From positions 1 to 7,877 of the forward strand of contig JAFAHP010000186.1 in the NCBI GenBank assembly GCA_019237175.1: DNA of 7,877 nucleotides. Direction: 5' to 3'. The position numbers and the translations under genes were made by a program. Shown piece by piece: positions 1-6,408 of the stretch (positions are counted from its first letter, which is position 1; the number at the start of each line of letters is the position of its first letter). Source of the stretch: Alphaproteobacteria bacterium. GTDB taxonomy: Bacteria > Pseudomonadota > Alphaproteobacteria > ATCC43930 > CGMCC-115725. The notes under the pieces are model-generated. The model had not been told where the DNA came from, did not search any database, and worked only from the letters and a program-made list of their open reading frames with translations.

Positions 1-1
1 C

Positions 2-421
2 GAGGCCGGCGCCCAAATCGACGATATCCGCTATTGCCCATTTCACCCCAAGGCGGCGCTCGGCGAATACCGGCTCGCGAGTCTTTGGCGCAAGCCGGGG
101 GCAGGGTTGATCGAGGATCTGCTGCGCTGCTGGCCGGTCGACAAGGCGAGAAGTTTTCTGATCGGCGACAAACCGTCCGACTGTGCCGCCGCGGCTGCCG
201 CCGGCATCGAGGGCCACCTCTTTCCGGGCGGCAACCTCGCCGCCTTTGTCGCCGAGTTGCTCGTCAAAATGCCAGCCTCGGGGTTCGGCGTGACCAGGGA
301 GCCCTTCCCCAGCGTTTCGCTCCCAAAGAGCGGCCCGTCGGCTCCTCGCTCAACGGGCCGCGCAGCACCGGAGAGCGGAAGTTCCTGGGGCGGGTCGAGC
401 CGTTGCCCCGATAAGCCGTGA
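2..421 (+). CDS. HAD-IIIA family phosphatase (GmhB-like), 5'-partial
   Basis: The visible part is the C-terminal 139 residues of a haloacid-dehalogenase superfamily hydrolase, most like the HAD-IIIA / D-glycero-D-manno-heptose 1,7-bisphosphate phosphatase group. The start and the catalytic DxD motif lie left of the window. Seen directly, numbering from the first visible codon: YCPFHP (11-16), RKPGAGL with the motif-III lysine (30-36), and IGDKPSD (54-60) with the motif-IV acidic pair D56/D60, followed by an Ala-rich helix and GHLFPGGNL. In E. coli GmhB the CxH and CxC pairs bind zinc; here only the first Cys remains (F14, S27 and W29 stand at the others), so the zinc site looks lost. The domain should end near residue 88. 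The last 50 residues are Pro/Ser/Gly/Arg-rich and unlike the family. Sugar-phosphate substrate is inferred. It is convergent with the next gene, 71 bases apart. Confidence 0.8.
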   Translation, partial: EAGAQIDDIRYCPFHPKAALGEYRLASLWRKPGAGLIEDLLRCWPVDKARSFLIGDKPSDCAAAAAAGIEGHLFPGGNLAAFVAELLVKMPASGFGVTREPFPSVSLPKSGPSAPRSTGRAAPESGSSWGGSSRCPDKP

Positions 422-492
422 GGCAGCCGGGATGCGCGCCGCACGCGGTCCCCGGTTTCTGCTCGTTAGCTGAACCTCATCGCGGATCATCG

Positions 493-2067
493 TCATTCGA
501 ACCCGGCTGCGCGAAGACCGTCGAGGACGTGGTCGATGGCACTCTGGTCTACGTACAGCCGACGAAGGTTGGCTTCTACAAAGCCCAGGTCAGGGTTCAG
601 CCGCTTTAGATCCTCGAGCGCGGCCTTGGCCTCCTCGACGCGGCCAAGTTGGGCCAACCCCGCAACCACGTAGCGCAGGCCAGCCGGCCAATTGCGATTG
701 AGCATCCAGGATCGCCATCCGGCATCGATCGCTTTCTCGTATCGTTTCAGCTGATAGTGCGCCCCCGCGAGTGCGGGCAGCCAGATGAAGAGACGAGAGT
801 CCTTGGGGCTTAGCCGAATCCCCTGTTCGGCAAGCGCAACGGCCTGCTCAGCATCACCGCGATAGAGCCGCATTTGACCAAGAAGAACATAAGCGGCGGC
901 GTAACTGGGATTGAGGTCGATCGCTTGCTGGAATGACGATATCGCGCGATCGGAACGGTGCGTCCACATGTTCACGAGGCCGAGCGCAAAATGGGCTGTC
1001 GGAAGCCAGGCATCGAGGTTGACCGCGTGCTTGGCGAGCTGAAACGCTTCCGCATAGTTCTGTTCGGGGTTGTCGGTCCAGCCAAGATACGCGGCGTTGC
1101 ATAATGTGATCGCCAGCTGAGCGGCAGGCTGCGCATAGCGCGCATCCATGGCGAGCGCGCGCCGAAAGAGGGCCTCCGCCTCGACGCTGTCCTCCTTGGT
1201 ATAGCGGTAGAAGTACCAAAGCCCCCGCTGGTAGGCCTCGTACGCATCTTCGTTACCCGCCGGCCGACGAGCAATGCGGTCCCGCTCGGCTTTGAGCAGC
1301 TGCGGTTCGATGGCCCCGACGATGGCGGCGGTGATCTCGTCTTGCAGCTCGAACAAGTTCGAGAGGCGGTGGTCGAACATTTCGGCCCACAGATGTGCAT
1401 CGGCCTCCGCATCGATCAGCTGAGCATTAATGCGCACCCGCGCGCCCACCCGGCGGACGCTCCCTTCGAGCACGTATCGGACATTCAACTCGCTGCCAAT
1501 CTGCCTCGTATCCCTCGGCCGGTCCCGATAGGTGAATGCGGTGTTGCGCGAGATCACCAGCATGTCGGTGAATCGAGACAAGTTGGTCGTTAGATCGTCG
1601 GTGATCGCGTCGGCAAAATATCGCTGGTCGGGGTCAGGGCTGAGATTTTCGAAGGGCAGCACGACAATCGAAAAACGTTGCCGCGGTGCTCCAGCCTCCA
1701 AAGCAGGGTGCGCATCAGCGACCGCCCTGGTCACCGGTGAAACAAAGCAATAGCCTCGACCGGGAAGGGTCTGGATGCAACTGCCTTCCGCCCGGTTGTG
1801 ATCCAATATTTGCCGCAGCTTTGATATCTGAACGTTCAGATTGGCCTCTTCGACAACCCGCCCCGGCCACACGGCCTTCATAATCTCGTCTTTTGCGACC
1901 ACCTGACCTTGCCGCGCGGCCAATAAGCTGAGCAGTCCCACAGCCCGCGCGCCGAGCTCAACCGGCACGCCCGAGGACCCTTCACCCGACCGGTATAGAA
2001 CGCCACCGCGGCAATCGAGACGAAAGCCTTCGAACAGGAAGACATCGGCTGGGCTCGGCTTATCCAC
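493..2067 (-). CDS. Winged-helix TPR transcriptional regulator (CadC-like, soluble)
   Basis: A 524-residue putative transcription regulator. Residues 10-110 form an OmpR/PhoB/CadC-type winged helix, with RAVGLLSLLA, the recognition region VVEEANLNVQISKLRQIL and the closing wing IQTLPGRGYCF. Residues 131-255 resemble the TolB/FlgO-like domain often joined to such regulators and to class-III adenylate cyclases (IVVLPFENLSPD, YFADAITDDLTTNL, YVLEGSVRR). Residues 275-495 are TPR-like helical repeats, for example ALGLVNMWTHRSDRAISSFQQAIDLNP. No transmembrane segment is visible, so unlike E. coli CadC it should be cytoplasmic. The start is GTG at 2065-2067; a stop lies five codons upstream, and a GAGGG Shine-Dalgarno sits at 2077-2081, nine bases away. 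No phospho-acceptor receiver domain is present, and the ligand or signal is unknown. No target gene is adjacent: the 1.05 kb upstream of its start is empty. The family is certain; the regulon is not. Confidence 0.9.
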   Translation of the reverse strand: MDKPSPADVFLFEGFRLDCRGGVLYRSGEGSSGVPVELGARAVGLLSLLAARQGQVVAKDEIMKAVWPGRVVEEANLNVQISKLRQILDHNRAEGSCIQTLPGRGYCFVSPVTRAVADAHPALEAGAPRQRFSIVVLPFENLSPDPDQRYFADAITDDLTTNLSRFTDMLVISRNTAFTYRDRPRDTRQIGSELNVRYVLEGSVRRVGARVRINAQLIDAEADAHLWAEMFDHRLSNLFELQDEITAAIVGAIEPQLLKAERDRIARRPAGNEDAYEAYQRGLWYFYRYTKEDSVEAEALFRRALAMDARYAQPAAQLAITLCNAAYLGWTDNPEQNYAEAFQLAKHAVNLDAWLPTAHFALGLVNMWTHRSDRAISSFQQAIDLNPSYAAAYVLLGQMRLYRGDAEQAVALAEQGIRLSPKDSRLFIWLPALAGAHYQLKRYEKAIDAGWRSWMLNRNWPAGLRYVVAGLAQLGRVEEAKAALEDLKRLNPDLGFVEANLRRLYVDQSAIDHVLDGLRAAGFE

Positions 2068-2209
2068 GCGGGCTGGCCCTCAGGTCGGTCGGAGATAACC
2101 ACTGCCCCATTATTGCCACAGGCGTCAGGCGAGCGTCCAAACCGAAGCTCAAACGCGTCGAAACCGCGCCCACGCCGCGAATTGGAGCTCGTTTAGGAAG
2201 AATTTAGAT

Positions 2210-2225
2210 CGACGCCATAGCGTCG
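2210..2225. repeat. Perfect 6-bp inverted repeat (cgacgc-cata-gcgtcg)
   Basis: Two perfect six-base arms flank a four-base spacer, about 145 bases upstream of the regulator's GTG. It could be an operator half-site pair or a small hairpin. In GC-rich DNA such a short palindrome can arise by chance, so a role is only a guess. Confidence 0.3.
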
Positions 2226-2634
2226 GCACTGGTCAAGGTTGGATGGTTTGGATTGGTAGGCAGTCCGATTGCCGCCCTGCGCGCGCCGAGAAGCCATCCA
2301 TTACCCGAATGGAGGAAAGAAGGTTCGCAAGTGAGCTTCGAATAACGAATTTGCGGCCGTCTGGGTCGACTCCTAAGGAGGCCGTACGAGCGGTCCCGTC
2401 AACCTCGCTGCCCGAGTAAAGGCAGCGGTCAGAAGGTCAAGAGCTGGGGCGGATTTTAGTCGAGGCCCGCCTAGGCCCGCGCGGATCAGCGGCTGTAACG
2501 AGCACAGTCACCGCGCGGGGCACCGTCGAGATGCTCAGCGTACCCGAATGGGTGAAAGTCTCCACCGACGTGCCGTCTCAGCCGTGATCCTTAGTGTTTG
2601 ACCGAAAATGAGCGCAAGATCGCCAACCACTTGT

Positions 2635-2711
2635 CGTCACCCCCGCGGCGGGGGTCCAGGGCCGGCGCGCCGGTCTCGGTCCCCTGGGTTCCCGCTTTCA
2701 CGGGAATGACG
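2635..2711. repeat. Inverted pair of dispersed REP-like palindromic units
   Basis: Two related units face each other. The left unit (2635-2661) reads cgtcacccccgcgg and ends in ggtccaggg. The right unit (2681-2711), read on the minus strand, starts cgtcattcccgtgaaagcg and ends in cccagggg. Each has its own short hairpin (cccccgc/gcggggg on the left, ttcccg/cgggaa on the right), and together they form a longer stem. A perfect 12-base palindrome, ccggcgcgccgg, sits between them at 2662-2673. Translated on the minus strand the right unit gives the familiar HSRESGNP string that marks this widespread intergenic repeat class in proteobacteria. It carries no gene. It may form a cruciform or an RNA hairpin if transcribed. 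Confidence 0.75.
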
Positions 2712-3121
2712 GGTGTATGTGGACGTCGATGGAAATTTCCGGTCAGGCTCTAAGACTTGTGGGTTTCGCCTTGGATCAGAATCCCCAAAGCGCGGCCCGC
2801 CCAGCTCAAGCGGACGCGATTCCGTTACTCGGACACCGTGCGATTTGTCGCACATTGACGGATACGAGCACTGAATCCGGCCGGTTCAAGTTCGTCTGCT
2901 GCGCCGGTGCATTCGCTATCGGACGATGGTTAGCGCTGGACACCGGCGTGTTCGCCCATTTCCGGCACGGTGCGCCATGCCACTCGCCCCCATCTCGCGT
3001 TGGCCGGTCGGCGAAGCAGGCGGCGCAGCCCGGCTGGCGAGACTGCCGCCGCCCTTGTGGAGGGTAGACGCCGGTTGCCGGGGCGAGTAGCGTCGCCGCT
3101 CGATCCCTGCCGGAGACGAGA

Positions 3122-3847
3122 ATGAGACCCTCGGGACGCGCCCCGGATATGATGCGCGTGGTCAGCCTCGAGCCGGCTGTCGCCAAATACGCCGAAGGGT
3201 CGTGCTTGGCCAAATTCGGCGATACCCATGTGCTGTGCACCGCCACGGTCGAAGACCGTGTGCCACCATTTTTGCGTAATACAGGCAAGGGTTGGGTCAC
3301 TGCCGAATACGGCATGCTGCCACGGTCCACCTTGACCCGCACCGAGCGGGAGGCAGCGCGTGGGAGGCAGAGCGGGCGCACCCAAGAAATCCAGCGACTG
3401 ATCGGCCGCAGCTTGCGCGCGGTGACCGATTTGGCAGCACTCGGTGAGCGTCAAATTCGGATCGATTGCGATGTTTTGCAAGCCGATGGCGGGACCCGTA
3501 CCGCCGCCGTAACCGGCAGCTATGTGGCGCTGCACAAAGCGCTGAGCCGGCTGGTTGCCGTCGGTCAGTTATCGGCTCTGCCGCTTAGAGACAGCGTTGC
3601 TGCGGTGTCGTGCGGCGTGATCGGCGAGGCTGTGGTGCTCGATCTCGACTACGCAGAGGATTCGCAGGCGATGACCGACGCCAATTTTGTATTGACCGGC
3701 CGCGGCGGCATCGTCGAAATCCAAGCCACCGCCGAGGGGCTACCCTTCGATGAAGCGCGCTTCGCCGAGATGTTGCGCCTCGCCCGTTTGGGCATCCGCG
3801 ACCTGACCCGACGCCAATGGGTGGCGCTCGGGCTTGGCGCCGGCTGA
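3122..3847 (+). CDS. rph: Ribonuclease PH
   Basis: RNase PH is a phosphorolytic 3'-to-5' exoribonuclease that trims tRNA precursors and other RNA 3' ends in the cytoplasm, using phosphate and releasing nucleoside diphosphates. The 241 residues match the usual length (E. coli 238) and are alike from end to end: MRPSGR at the N-terminus, EGSCLAKFGDTHVLCTA (25-41), WVTAEYGMLPRST (58-70), GRTQEIQRLIGRSLRA (85-100), and the hallmark CDVLQADGGTRTA (116-128). The phosphate-binding arginines expected in the family fall at R86 and R126. The active-site aspartates appear as D180 and D186 in YAEDSQAMTD. GGAG at 3112-3115 precedes the ATG by six bases. It is the first gene of a tight operon with rdgB and hemW; its stop shares one base with the rdgB start. 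Intact by every visible measure. Confidence 0.97.
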   Translation: MRPSGRAPDMMRVVSLEPAVAKYAEGSCLAKFGDTHVLCTATVEDRVPPFLRNTGKGWVTAEYGMLPRSTLTRTEREAARGRQSGRTQEIQRLIGRSLRAVTDLAALGERQIRIDCDVLQADGGTRTAAVTGSYVALHKALSRLVAVGQLSALPLRDSVAAVSCGVIGEAVVLDLDYAEDSQAMTDANFVLTGRGGIVEIQATAEGLPFDEARFAEMLRLARLGIRDLTRRQWVALGLGAG

Positions 3848-4446
3848 TGCCGCGGCGCCTTGCCGGTCACCGGTTGGTCATTGCCAGCCACAATCCGGGC
3901 AAAGTCGAGGAGATCACCGCGCTGTTTGCGCCATTTGGTGTCGAGGCGGTTTCGGCCGCAGCACTCGGGATGCCGGAGCCGGAGGAAACCGGCGACAGTT
4001 TCGAGGCGAACGCGGCGATCAAGGCACAGAGTGCGGCGCAACTCGACGGATTGCCGGCGCTCGCCGACGATTCGGGGCTGGTTGTGCCGGCCCTGGCTGG
4101 TGCGCCCGGCATCTATTCGGCGCGCTGGGCCGGTCCGGCGGGGGATTTCGGCGAGGCCATGGCACGGGTCCAGCGAGAACTCGGTGGGAGAGACCGCCGT
4201 GCTTCTTTTGTGGCAGCCTTGGTACTGGCGTGGCCCGATGGCGGGCTCGACATTTTTCGCGGCGAGGTTCAAGGCCGCCTCATATGGCCACCGCGCGGCG
4301 ATCGCGGCTTTGGCTACGACCCGATGTTTGTTCCCGAAGGAGATAGCCTGACCTTTGGTGAGATCGAACCCGCGCGGAAGCACCAGATCAGCCACCGCGC
4401 CCGCGCCTTCGCCAAACTCGCAGACACCTATTTCCGATATGGGTGA
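3847..4446 (+). CDS. rdgB: Non-canonical purine NTP pyrophosphatase (RdgB/HAM1 family)
   Basis: This house-cleaning enzyme hydrolyses ITP, dITP and XTP to the monophosphate and pyrophosphate, keeping deaminated purines out of DNA and RNA. The 199 residues match the family (E. coli 197). Seen: the substrate-binding signature SHNPGKVEEI (14-23), the ENAxxKA-like stretch FEANAAIKA (52-60), ADDSGLVVPAL (73-83) with the metal-binding acidic pair, PGIYSARWAG (87-96), GFGYDPMFVP (154-163) and the base-recognition segment KHQISHRARA (178-187). I chose the ATG at 3847 because it sits in a TGATG overlap with the rph stop and puts the signature at its normal distance from the N-terminus. An earlier in-frame start at 3817 would lie inside rph and add ten residues. 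The 1-base overlap suggests translational coupling. Confidence 0.96.
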   Translation: MPRRLAGHRLVIASHNPGKVEEITALFAPFGVEAVSAAALGMPEPEETGDSFEANAAIKAQSAAQLDGLPALADDSGLVVPALAGAPGIYSARWAGPAGDFGEAMARVQRELGGRDRRASFVAALVLAWPDGGLDIFRGEVQGRLIWPPRGDRGFGYDPMFVPEGDSLTFGEIEPARKHQISHRARAFAKLADTYFRYG

Positions 4447-5695
4447 CATCGCCACCCGGATCCCCCAGGCTGCTCTCGAGACCCTCTCTGGAGATGCGGG
4501 AGAAGCGGCGGCTGATGCCGATTGTAGCGTAGGTGAGAGTCTGGATGCCGAGACGCCGCTCGCCGTTTATATTCACTGGCCGTTCTGCCGGTCGAAATGC
4601 CCTTATTGCGATTTCAACAGCCACGTCCGCGATGCCGTCGATGCGGCACGTTGGACGCAGGCCTTGCTCGCCGATCTCGACCATATGGTTGGGCATGTGC
4701 CCGATCATATCGTCGGGTCCGTCTTTTTTGGCGGCGGCACCCCCTCGCTGATGCCGCCCGAAACGGTCGCTGCAATGATCGACCGGGTCCGGCGCCGGTG
4801 GCGGGTCGCGGACGATCTCGAAATCACCCTCGAAGCCAATCCAAACTCGGCCGAAGCCGGGCGTTTCCGCGCTTTTGCCGCAGCCGGGGTCAACCGGCTA
4901 TCGCTCGGCGTGCAGGCGCTCGATCCGGCGGCCTTGCGGTTCCTCGGCCGGGCGCATGATCGCCGCGAGGCGATCGCCGCGATCGAGTGCGCTCGTACTG
5001 CTTTCCCCTGTTTTTCGTTCGATCTCATCTATGCCCGCCCCGGCCAGACAATCCTCGGCTGGCGCCGCGAACTCGACGAGGCGCTGACATTGGCCGGCGA
5101 CCACCTGTCGCTCTACCAGTTGACGATCGAGCCTGGAACGGCCTTTGCGGCACTTGCGGGCCGCGGGGCTCTTGTCCCACTCGATGACGACTCCGCCGCG
5201 GCGCTATATGAAATCACCCAGGATCGGCTCACTGCTGCCGGGTTGCCCGCTTATGAGATCTCAAACCACGCCCGCCCCGGCGCTGAATGCCGGCACAATC
5301 TCACTTATTGGCGTTATCAGGATTACGTCGGGATCGGTCCCGGCGCGCATGGCCGGCTGACGCGCGCCGGGAGCAAGCACGCAACCTGCCAACGCCGCGC
5401 CCCCGAAGCTTGGCTCGCAGCAGTCGAAAACAATGGAACCGGCCTCGAGGAAACGGTGCCGATCGACCGCGAAACCGCTTTCGAAGAAATGCTGATGATG
5501 GGTCTTCGACTGGCCGAGGGGGTCGCTCGCGACCGCCTTGAAGAGGCCGCCGGACAAAACCTCGAGACACTGTTCCCACGCACCTTACCACCGCTGGTCG
5601 AAGGCGGGTTTTTGGCGCTCGATGACAGCCGGCTTGCAGCAACACCGGCTGGGCGCCTGCGCCTTAACGCTGTGCTCGCGGCGCTGCTCGGCTAG
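4439..5695 (+). CDS. hemW: Radical-SAM heme chaperone HemW
   Basis: HemW is a radical-SAM protein once annotated as oxygen-independent coproporphyrinogen III oxidase; studied members bind heme and act as heme chaperones. The 418 residues carry YIHWPFCRSKCPYCDFNSH, with the CxxxCxxC cluster at C50, C54 and C57. The residue after the third-Cys Asp is Phe rather than the extra Cys of HemN, which favours HemW. Further marks are FFGGGTPSL (96-104), EANPNSAEAGRF (132-143), GVNRLSLGVQALD (150-162), YQLTIEPGT (226-234) and HNLTYWRYQDYVGIGPGAHG (286-305). The ATG at 4439 overlaps the last eight bases of rdgB. A start at 4355, deep in rdgB, is open but unlikely. The first 39 residues, before the TPLAVYIHWPF core, are a poorly conserved acidic/Ala-rich extension compared with the 378-residue E. 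coli protein. Last gene of the rph operon. Confidence 0.96.
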   Translation: MGDIATRIPQAALETLSGDAGEAAADADCSVGESLDAETPLAVYIHWPFCRSKCPYCDFNSHVRDAVDAARWTQALLADLDHMVGHVPDHIVGSVFFGGGTPSLMPPETVAAMIDRVRRRWRVADDLEITLEANPNSAEAGRFRAFAAAGVNRLSLGVQALDPAALRFLGRAHDRREAIAAIECARTAFPCFSFDLIYARPGQTILGWRRELDEALTLAGDHLSLYQLTIEPGTAFAALAGRGALVPLDDDSAAALYEITQDRLTAAGLPAYEISNHARPGAECRHNLTYWRYQDYVGIGPGAHGRLTRAGSKHATCQRRAPEAWLAAVENNGTGLEETVPIDRETAFEEMLMMGLRLAEGVARDRLEEAAGQNLETLFPRTLPPLVEGGFLALDDSRLAATPAGRLRLNAVLAALLG

Positions 5696-5947
5696 CTCAG
5701 CCGGCGGCGGGCGAATTCGACGGCTTGCCGGCGCCCGCCTTTAGAACGCCACGCCTCCAATCGTTGGCGCGCCGCGTCTCGGATTATCGCAGGACCCTTT
5801 TCGGCGACCATGATCGCCAGCGCGTTGGTGTTGGTCGCGGTAACCGTCGGCATCGCCGAAGTGTCGATGATCCGCAAGCTATCGGGCTCGCGCGCCGGCA
5901 ACCCGCTGTCGAGATCAGTATTTGTGTGAACGTGGTACCGTAATCAT
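5692..5947 (-). pseudogene. Decayed GMC-family oxidoreductase (C-terminal remnant plus possible start)
   Basis: The minus-strand frame over 5692-5943 encodes the C-terminal signature of glucose-methanol-choline FAD oxidoreductases: DSLRIIDTSAMPTVTATNTN followed by ALAIMVAEKGPAIIRDAAR. In the family this segment is the last part of a protein of roughly 530-560 residues and helps form the FAD/active-site region. Here a stop at 5944-5946 cuts the frame, so the FAD-binding N-terminus (GAGSAG), the substrate domain and the usual HPxGTxxMG stretch are all missing. Overlapping it in another frame, an ATG at 5945-5947 with a GGAGAG Shine-Dalgarno opens MITVPRSHKY and then stops at 5915-5917. GMC proteins often begin with a short leader and then a K/DYDYIIVGAG-type strand, so this may be the original start, joined to the tail by an out-of-frame deletion. 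The tail overlaps the hemW stop by four bases. The C-terminal call is firm; the start is a guess. Confidence 0.75.
5706..5742 (+). terminator. Possible terminator of the rph-rdgB-hemW operon
   Basis: Eleven bases after the hemW stop, ggcgggcg (5706-5713) can pair with cgcccgcc (5732-5739). The 18-base loop has a small inner stem, and three T residues follow. The stem is strong but the T run is short, and the element also lies within the tail of the GMC remnant on the other strand, whose GC-rich codons could explain it. Confidence 0.35.
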
Positions 5948-6049
5948 CGCCTCTCCGCCGCCAATCACCTTATGCGACTTTACCCAACGGGCTGGTAATG
6001 CTAGCGATAGCTCACAGCTCGCGGTGTGACGGGACACCAGGGAGGCGGC
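5948..6049 (+). promoter_or_regulatory. Divergent control region upstream of the ferredoxin-P450 pair
   Basis: This stretch of about 100 bases lies between the putative old GMC start (leftward) and the ferredoxin ATG (rightward), so it should hold the promoter for the ferredoxin-P450 operon. It is less GC-rich than its surroundings around 5961-6015. A weak candidate is TTTACC (5979-5984) with TAGCGA (6002-6007), 17 bases apart; neither box is close to the sigma-70 consensus. An inverted repeat, ggtgt-N6-acacc, lies at 6023-6038 just before the Shine-Dalgarno GGGAGG (6040-6045) and could be an operator or a leader hairpin. The position argues for a promoter; the exact elements are uncertain. 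Confidence 0.35.
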
Positions 6050-6376
6050 ATGCCGGGCGTGACCTACATCGAATTCAACGGCGCGGCGCACACCGTCGAG
6101 GTGCCGGTTGGCACGTCGCTGATGCGCGGCGCGGTGGACAACAACGTACCCGGGATCGATGCCGACTGCGGTGGCGAGTGCGCTTGCGCCACCTGCCATG
6201 TCTATGTCGATGCCGCGTGGCTGGATAAGACCGGTCTGCCCGAGGCGGGCTCGCAGGAAGAAACGATGCTCAGTTTCGCGGCAGCCGCGCAGCCGAACTC
6301 GCGCCTCTCCTGCCAAATAAAGATGCGCGAGGATCTTTCGGGGATAGTCTTAAGAATGCCGGAAGGACAACACTAA
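6050..6376 (+). CDS. [2Fe-2S] ferredoxin (FdVI/putidaredoxin-type), P450 redox partner
   Basis: A 108-residue plant/vertebrate-type [2Fe-2S] ferredoxin that carries single electrons in the cytoplasm from an NAD(P)H-dependent reductase to the P450 encoded next to it. The cluster ligands are C40, C46 and C49 in DADCGGECACATCHVYVD, and C88 in SRLSCQI, the C-x5-C-x2-C...C spacing of the adrenodoxin/putidaredoxin class. The extra C44 is common in FdVI-like members. Other marks are PVGTSLMRGAVDNNVPGID (19-37) and the C-terminal LRMPEGQ. I chose ATG 6050, with GGGAGG at 6040-6045, over the in-frame GTG at 6026, which would add eight Gly-rich residues lacking family likeness. The gap to the P450 start is 32 bases, so they should be co-transcribed. 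No reductase gene is in the window. Confidence 0.95.
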   Translation: MPGVTYIEFNGAAHTVEVPVGTSLMRGAVDNNVPGIDADCGGECACATCHVYVDAAWLDKTGLPEAGSQEETMLSFAAAAQPNSRLSCQIKMREDLSGIVLRMPEGQH

Positions 6377-6408
6377 AGCCAGCCGGGTCTGGCACCGAGG
6401 AGGACTTC

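Larger units (their letters stand above)
2068..3121. other. Long intergenic region without a convincing gene
   Basis: About 1.05 kb lies between the start of the TPR regulator and the start of rph. I found no recognisable protein on either strand. Reading frames through 2717-3535 are low-complexity Arg/Ala/Pro/Gly-rich shadows, and those on the minus strand run into rph. What can be seen: a weak leftward promoter candidate for the regulator (GTCCAA at 2135-2140 read on the minus strand as TTGGAC, then CAATAA at 2110-2115, with a too-long 19-base spacer); a perfect inverted repeat at 2210-2225; an imperfect direct repeat at 2302-2319 and 2541-2558 (16 of 18 bases alike); the paired palindromic repeat at 2635-2711; and a small hairpin at 2838-2853. 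The promoter of the rph operon must lie in the right part, but no clear -35/-10 pair stands out. Confidence 0.6.

Noticed and set aside
427..458. Hairpin ccggg/cccgg with a following ttt as a terminator between the HAD and regulator genes
   Set aside because: The stem is only five pairs around a 19-base loop with a three-T tail, too weak to annotate in GC-rich DNA.
2374..2381. Perfect anti-16S match taaggagg
   Set aside because: No ATG, GTG or TTG lies at a usable distance downstream, so it does not mark a gene start.
2309..2587. Small in-phase reading frames of 36 and about 55 codons split by a TAA at 2417-2419
   Set aside because: There is no Shine-Dalgarno, no recognisable domain and no sign of coding composition; the second piece has no good start. 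I could not link it to any known protein remnant.
2838..2853. Hairpin gtgcga-tttg-tcgcac upstream of rph, considered as an operator or CIRCE-like element
   Set aside because: It does not match the CIRCE consensus, has only six-base arms and lies about 270 bases from the rph start.
2717..3067. Open frame of 116 codons on the plus strand upstream of rph
   Set aside because: It begins in the repeat flank, its product has no domain, and the composition is that of random GC-rich DNA.
2806..3535. Two long minus-strand frames crossing into rph
   Set aside because: They are antisense shadows of the certain rph gene, with Arg/Ala/Pro-rich products.
6167..6199. Fifth cysteine (C44) in the ferredoxin cluster loop, possibly a different cluster type
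   Set aside because: FdVI-type ferredoxins commonly carry CGGxCxCxTC, and the four normal [2Fe-2S] ligands are all present.
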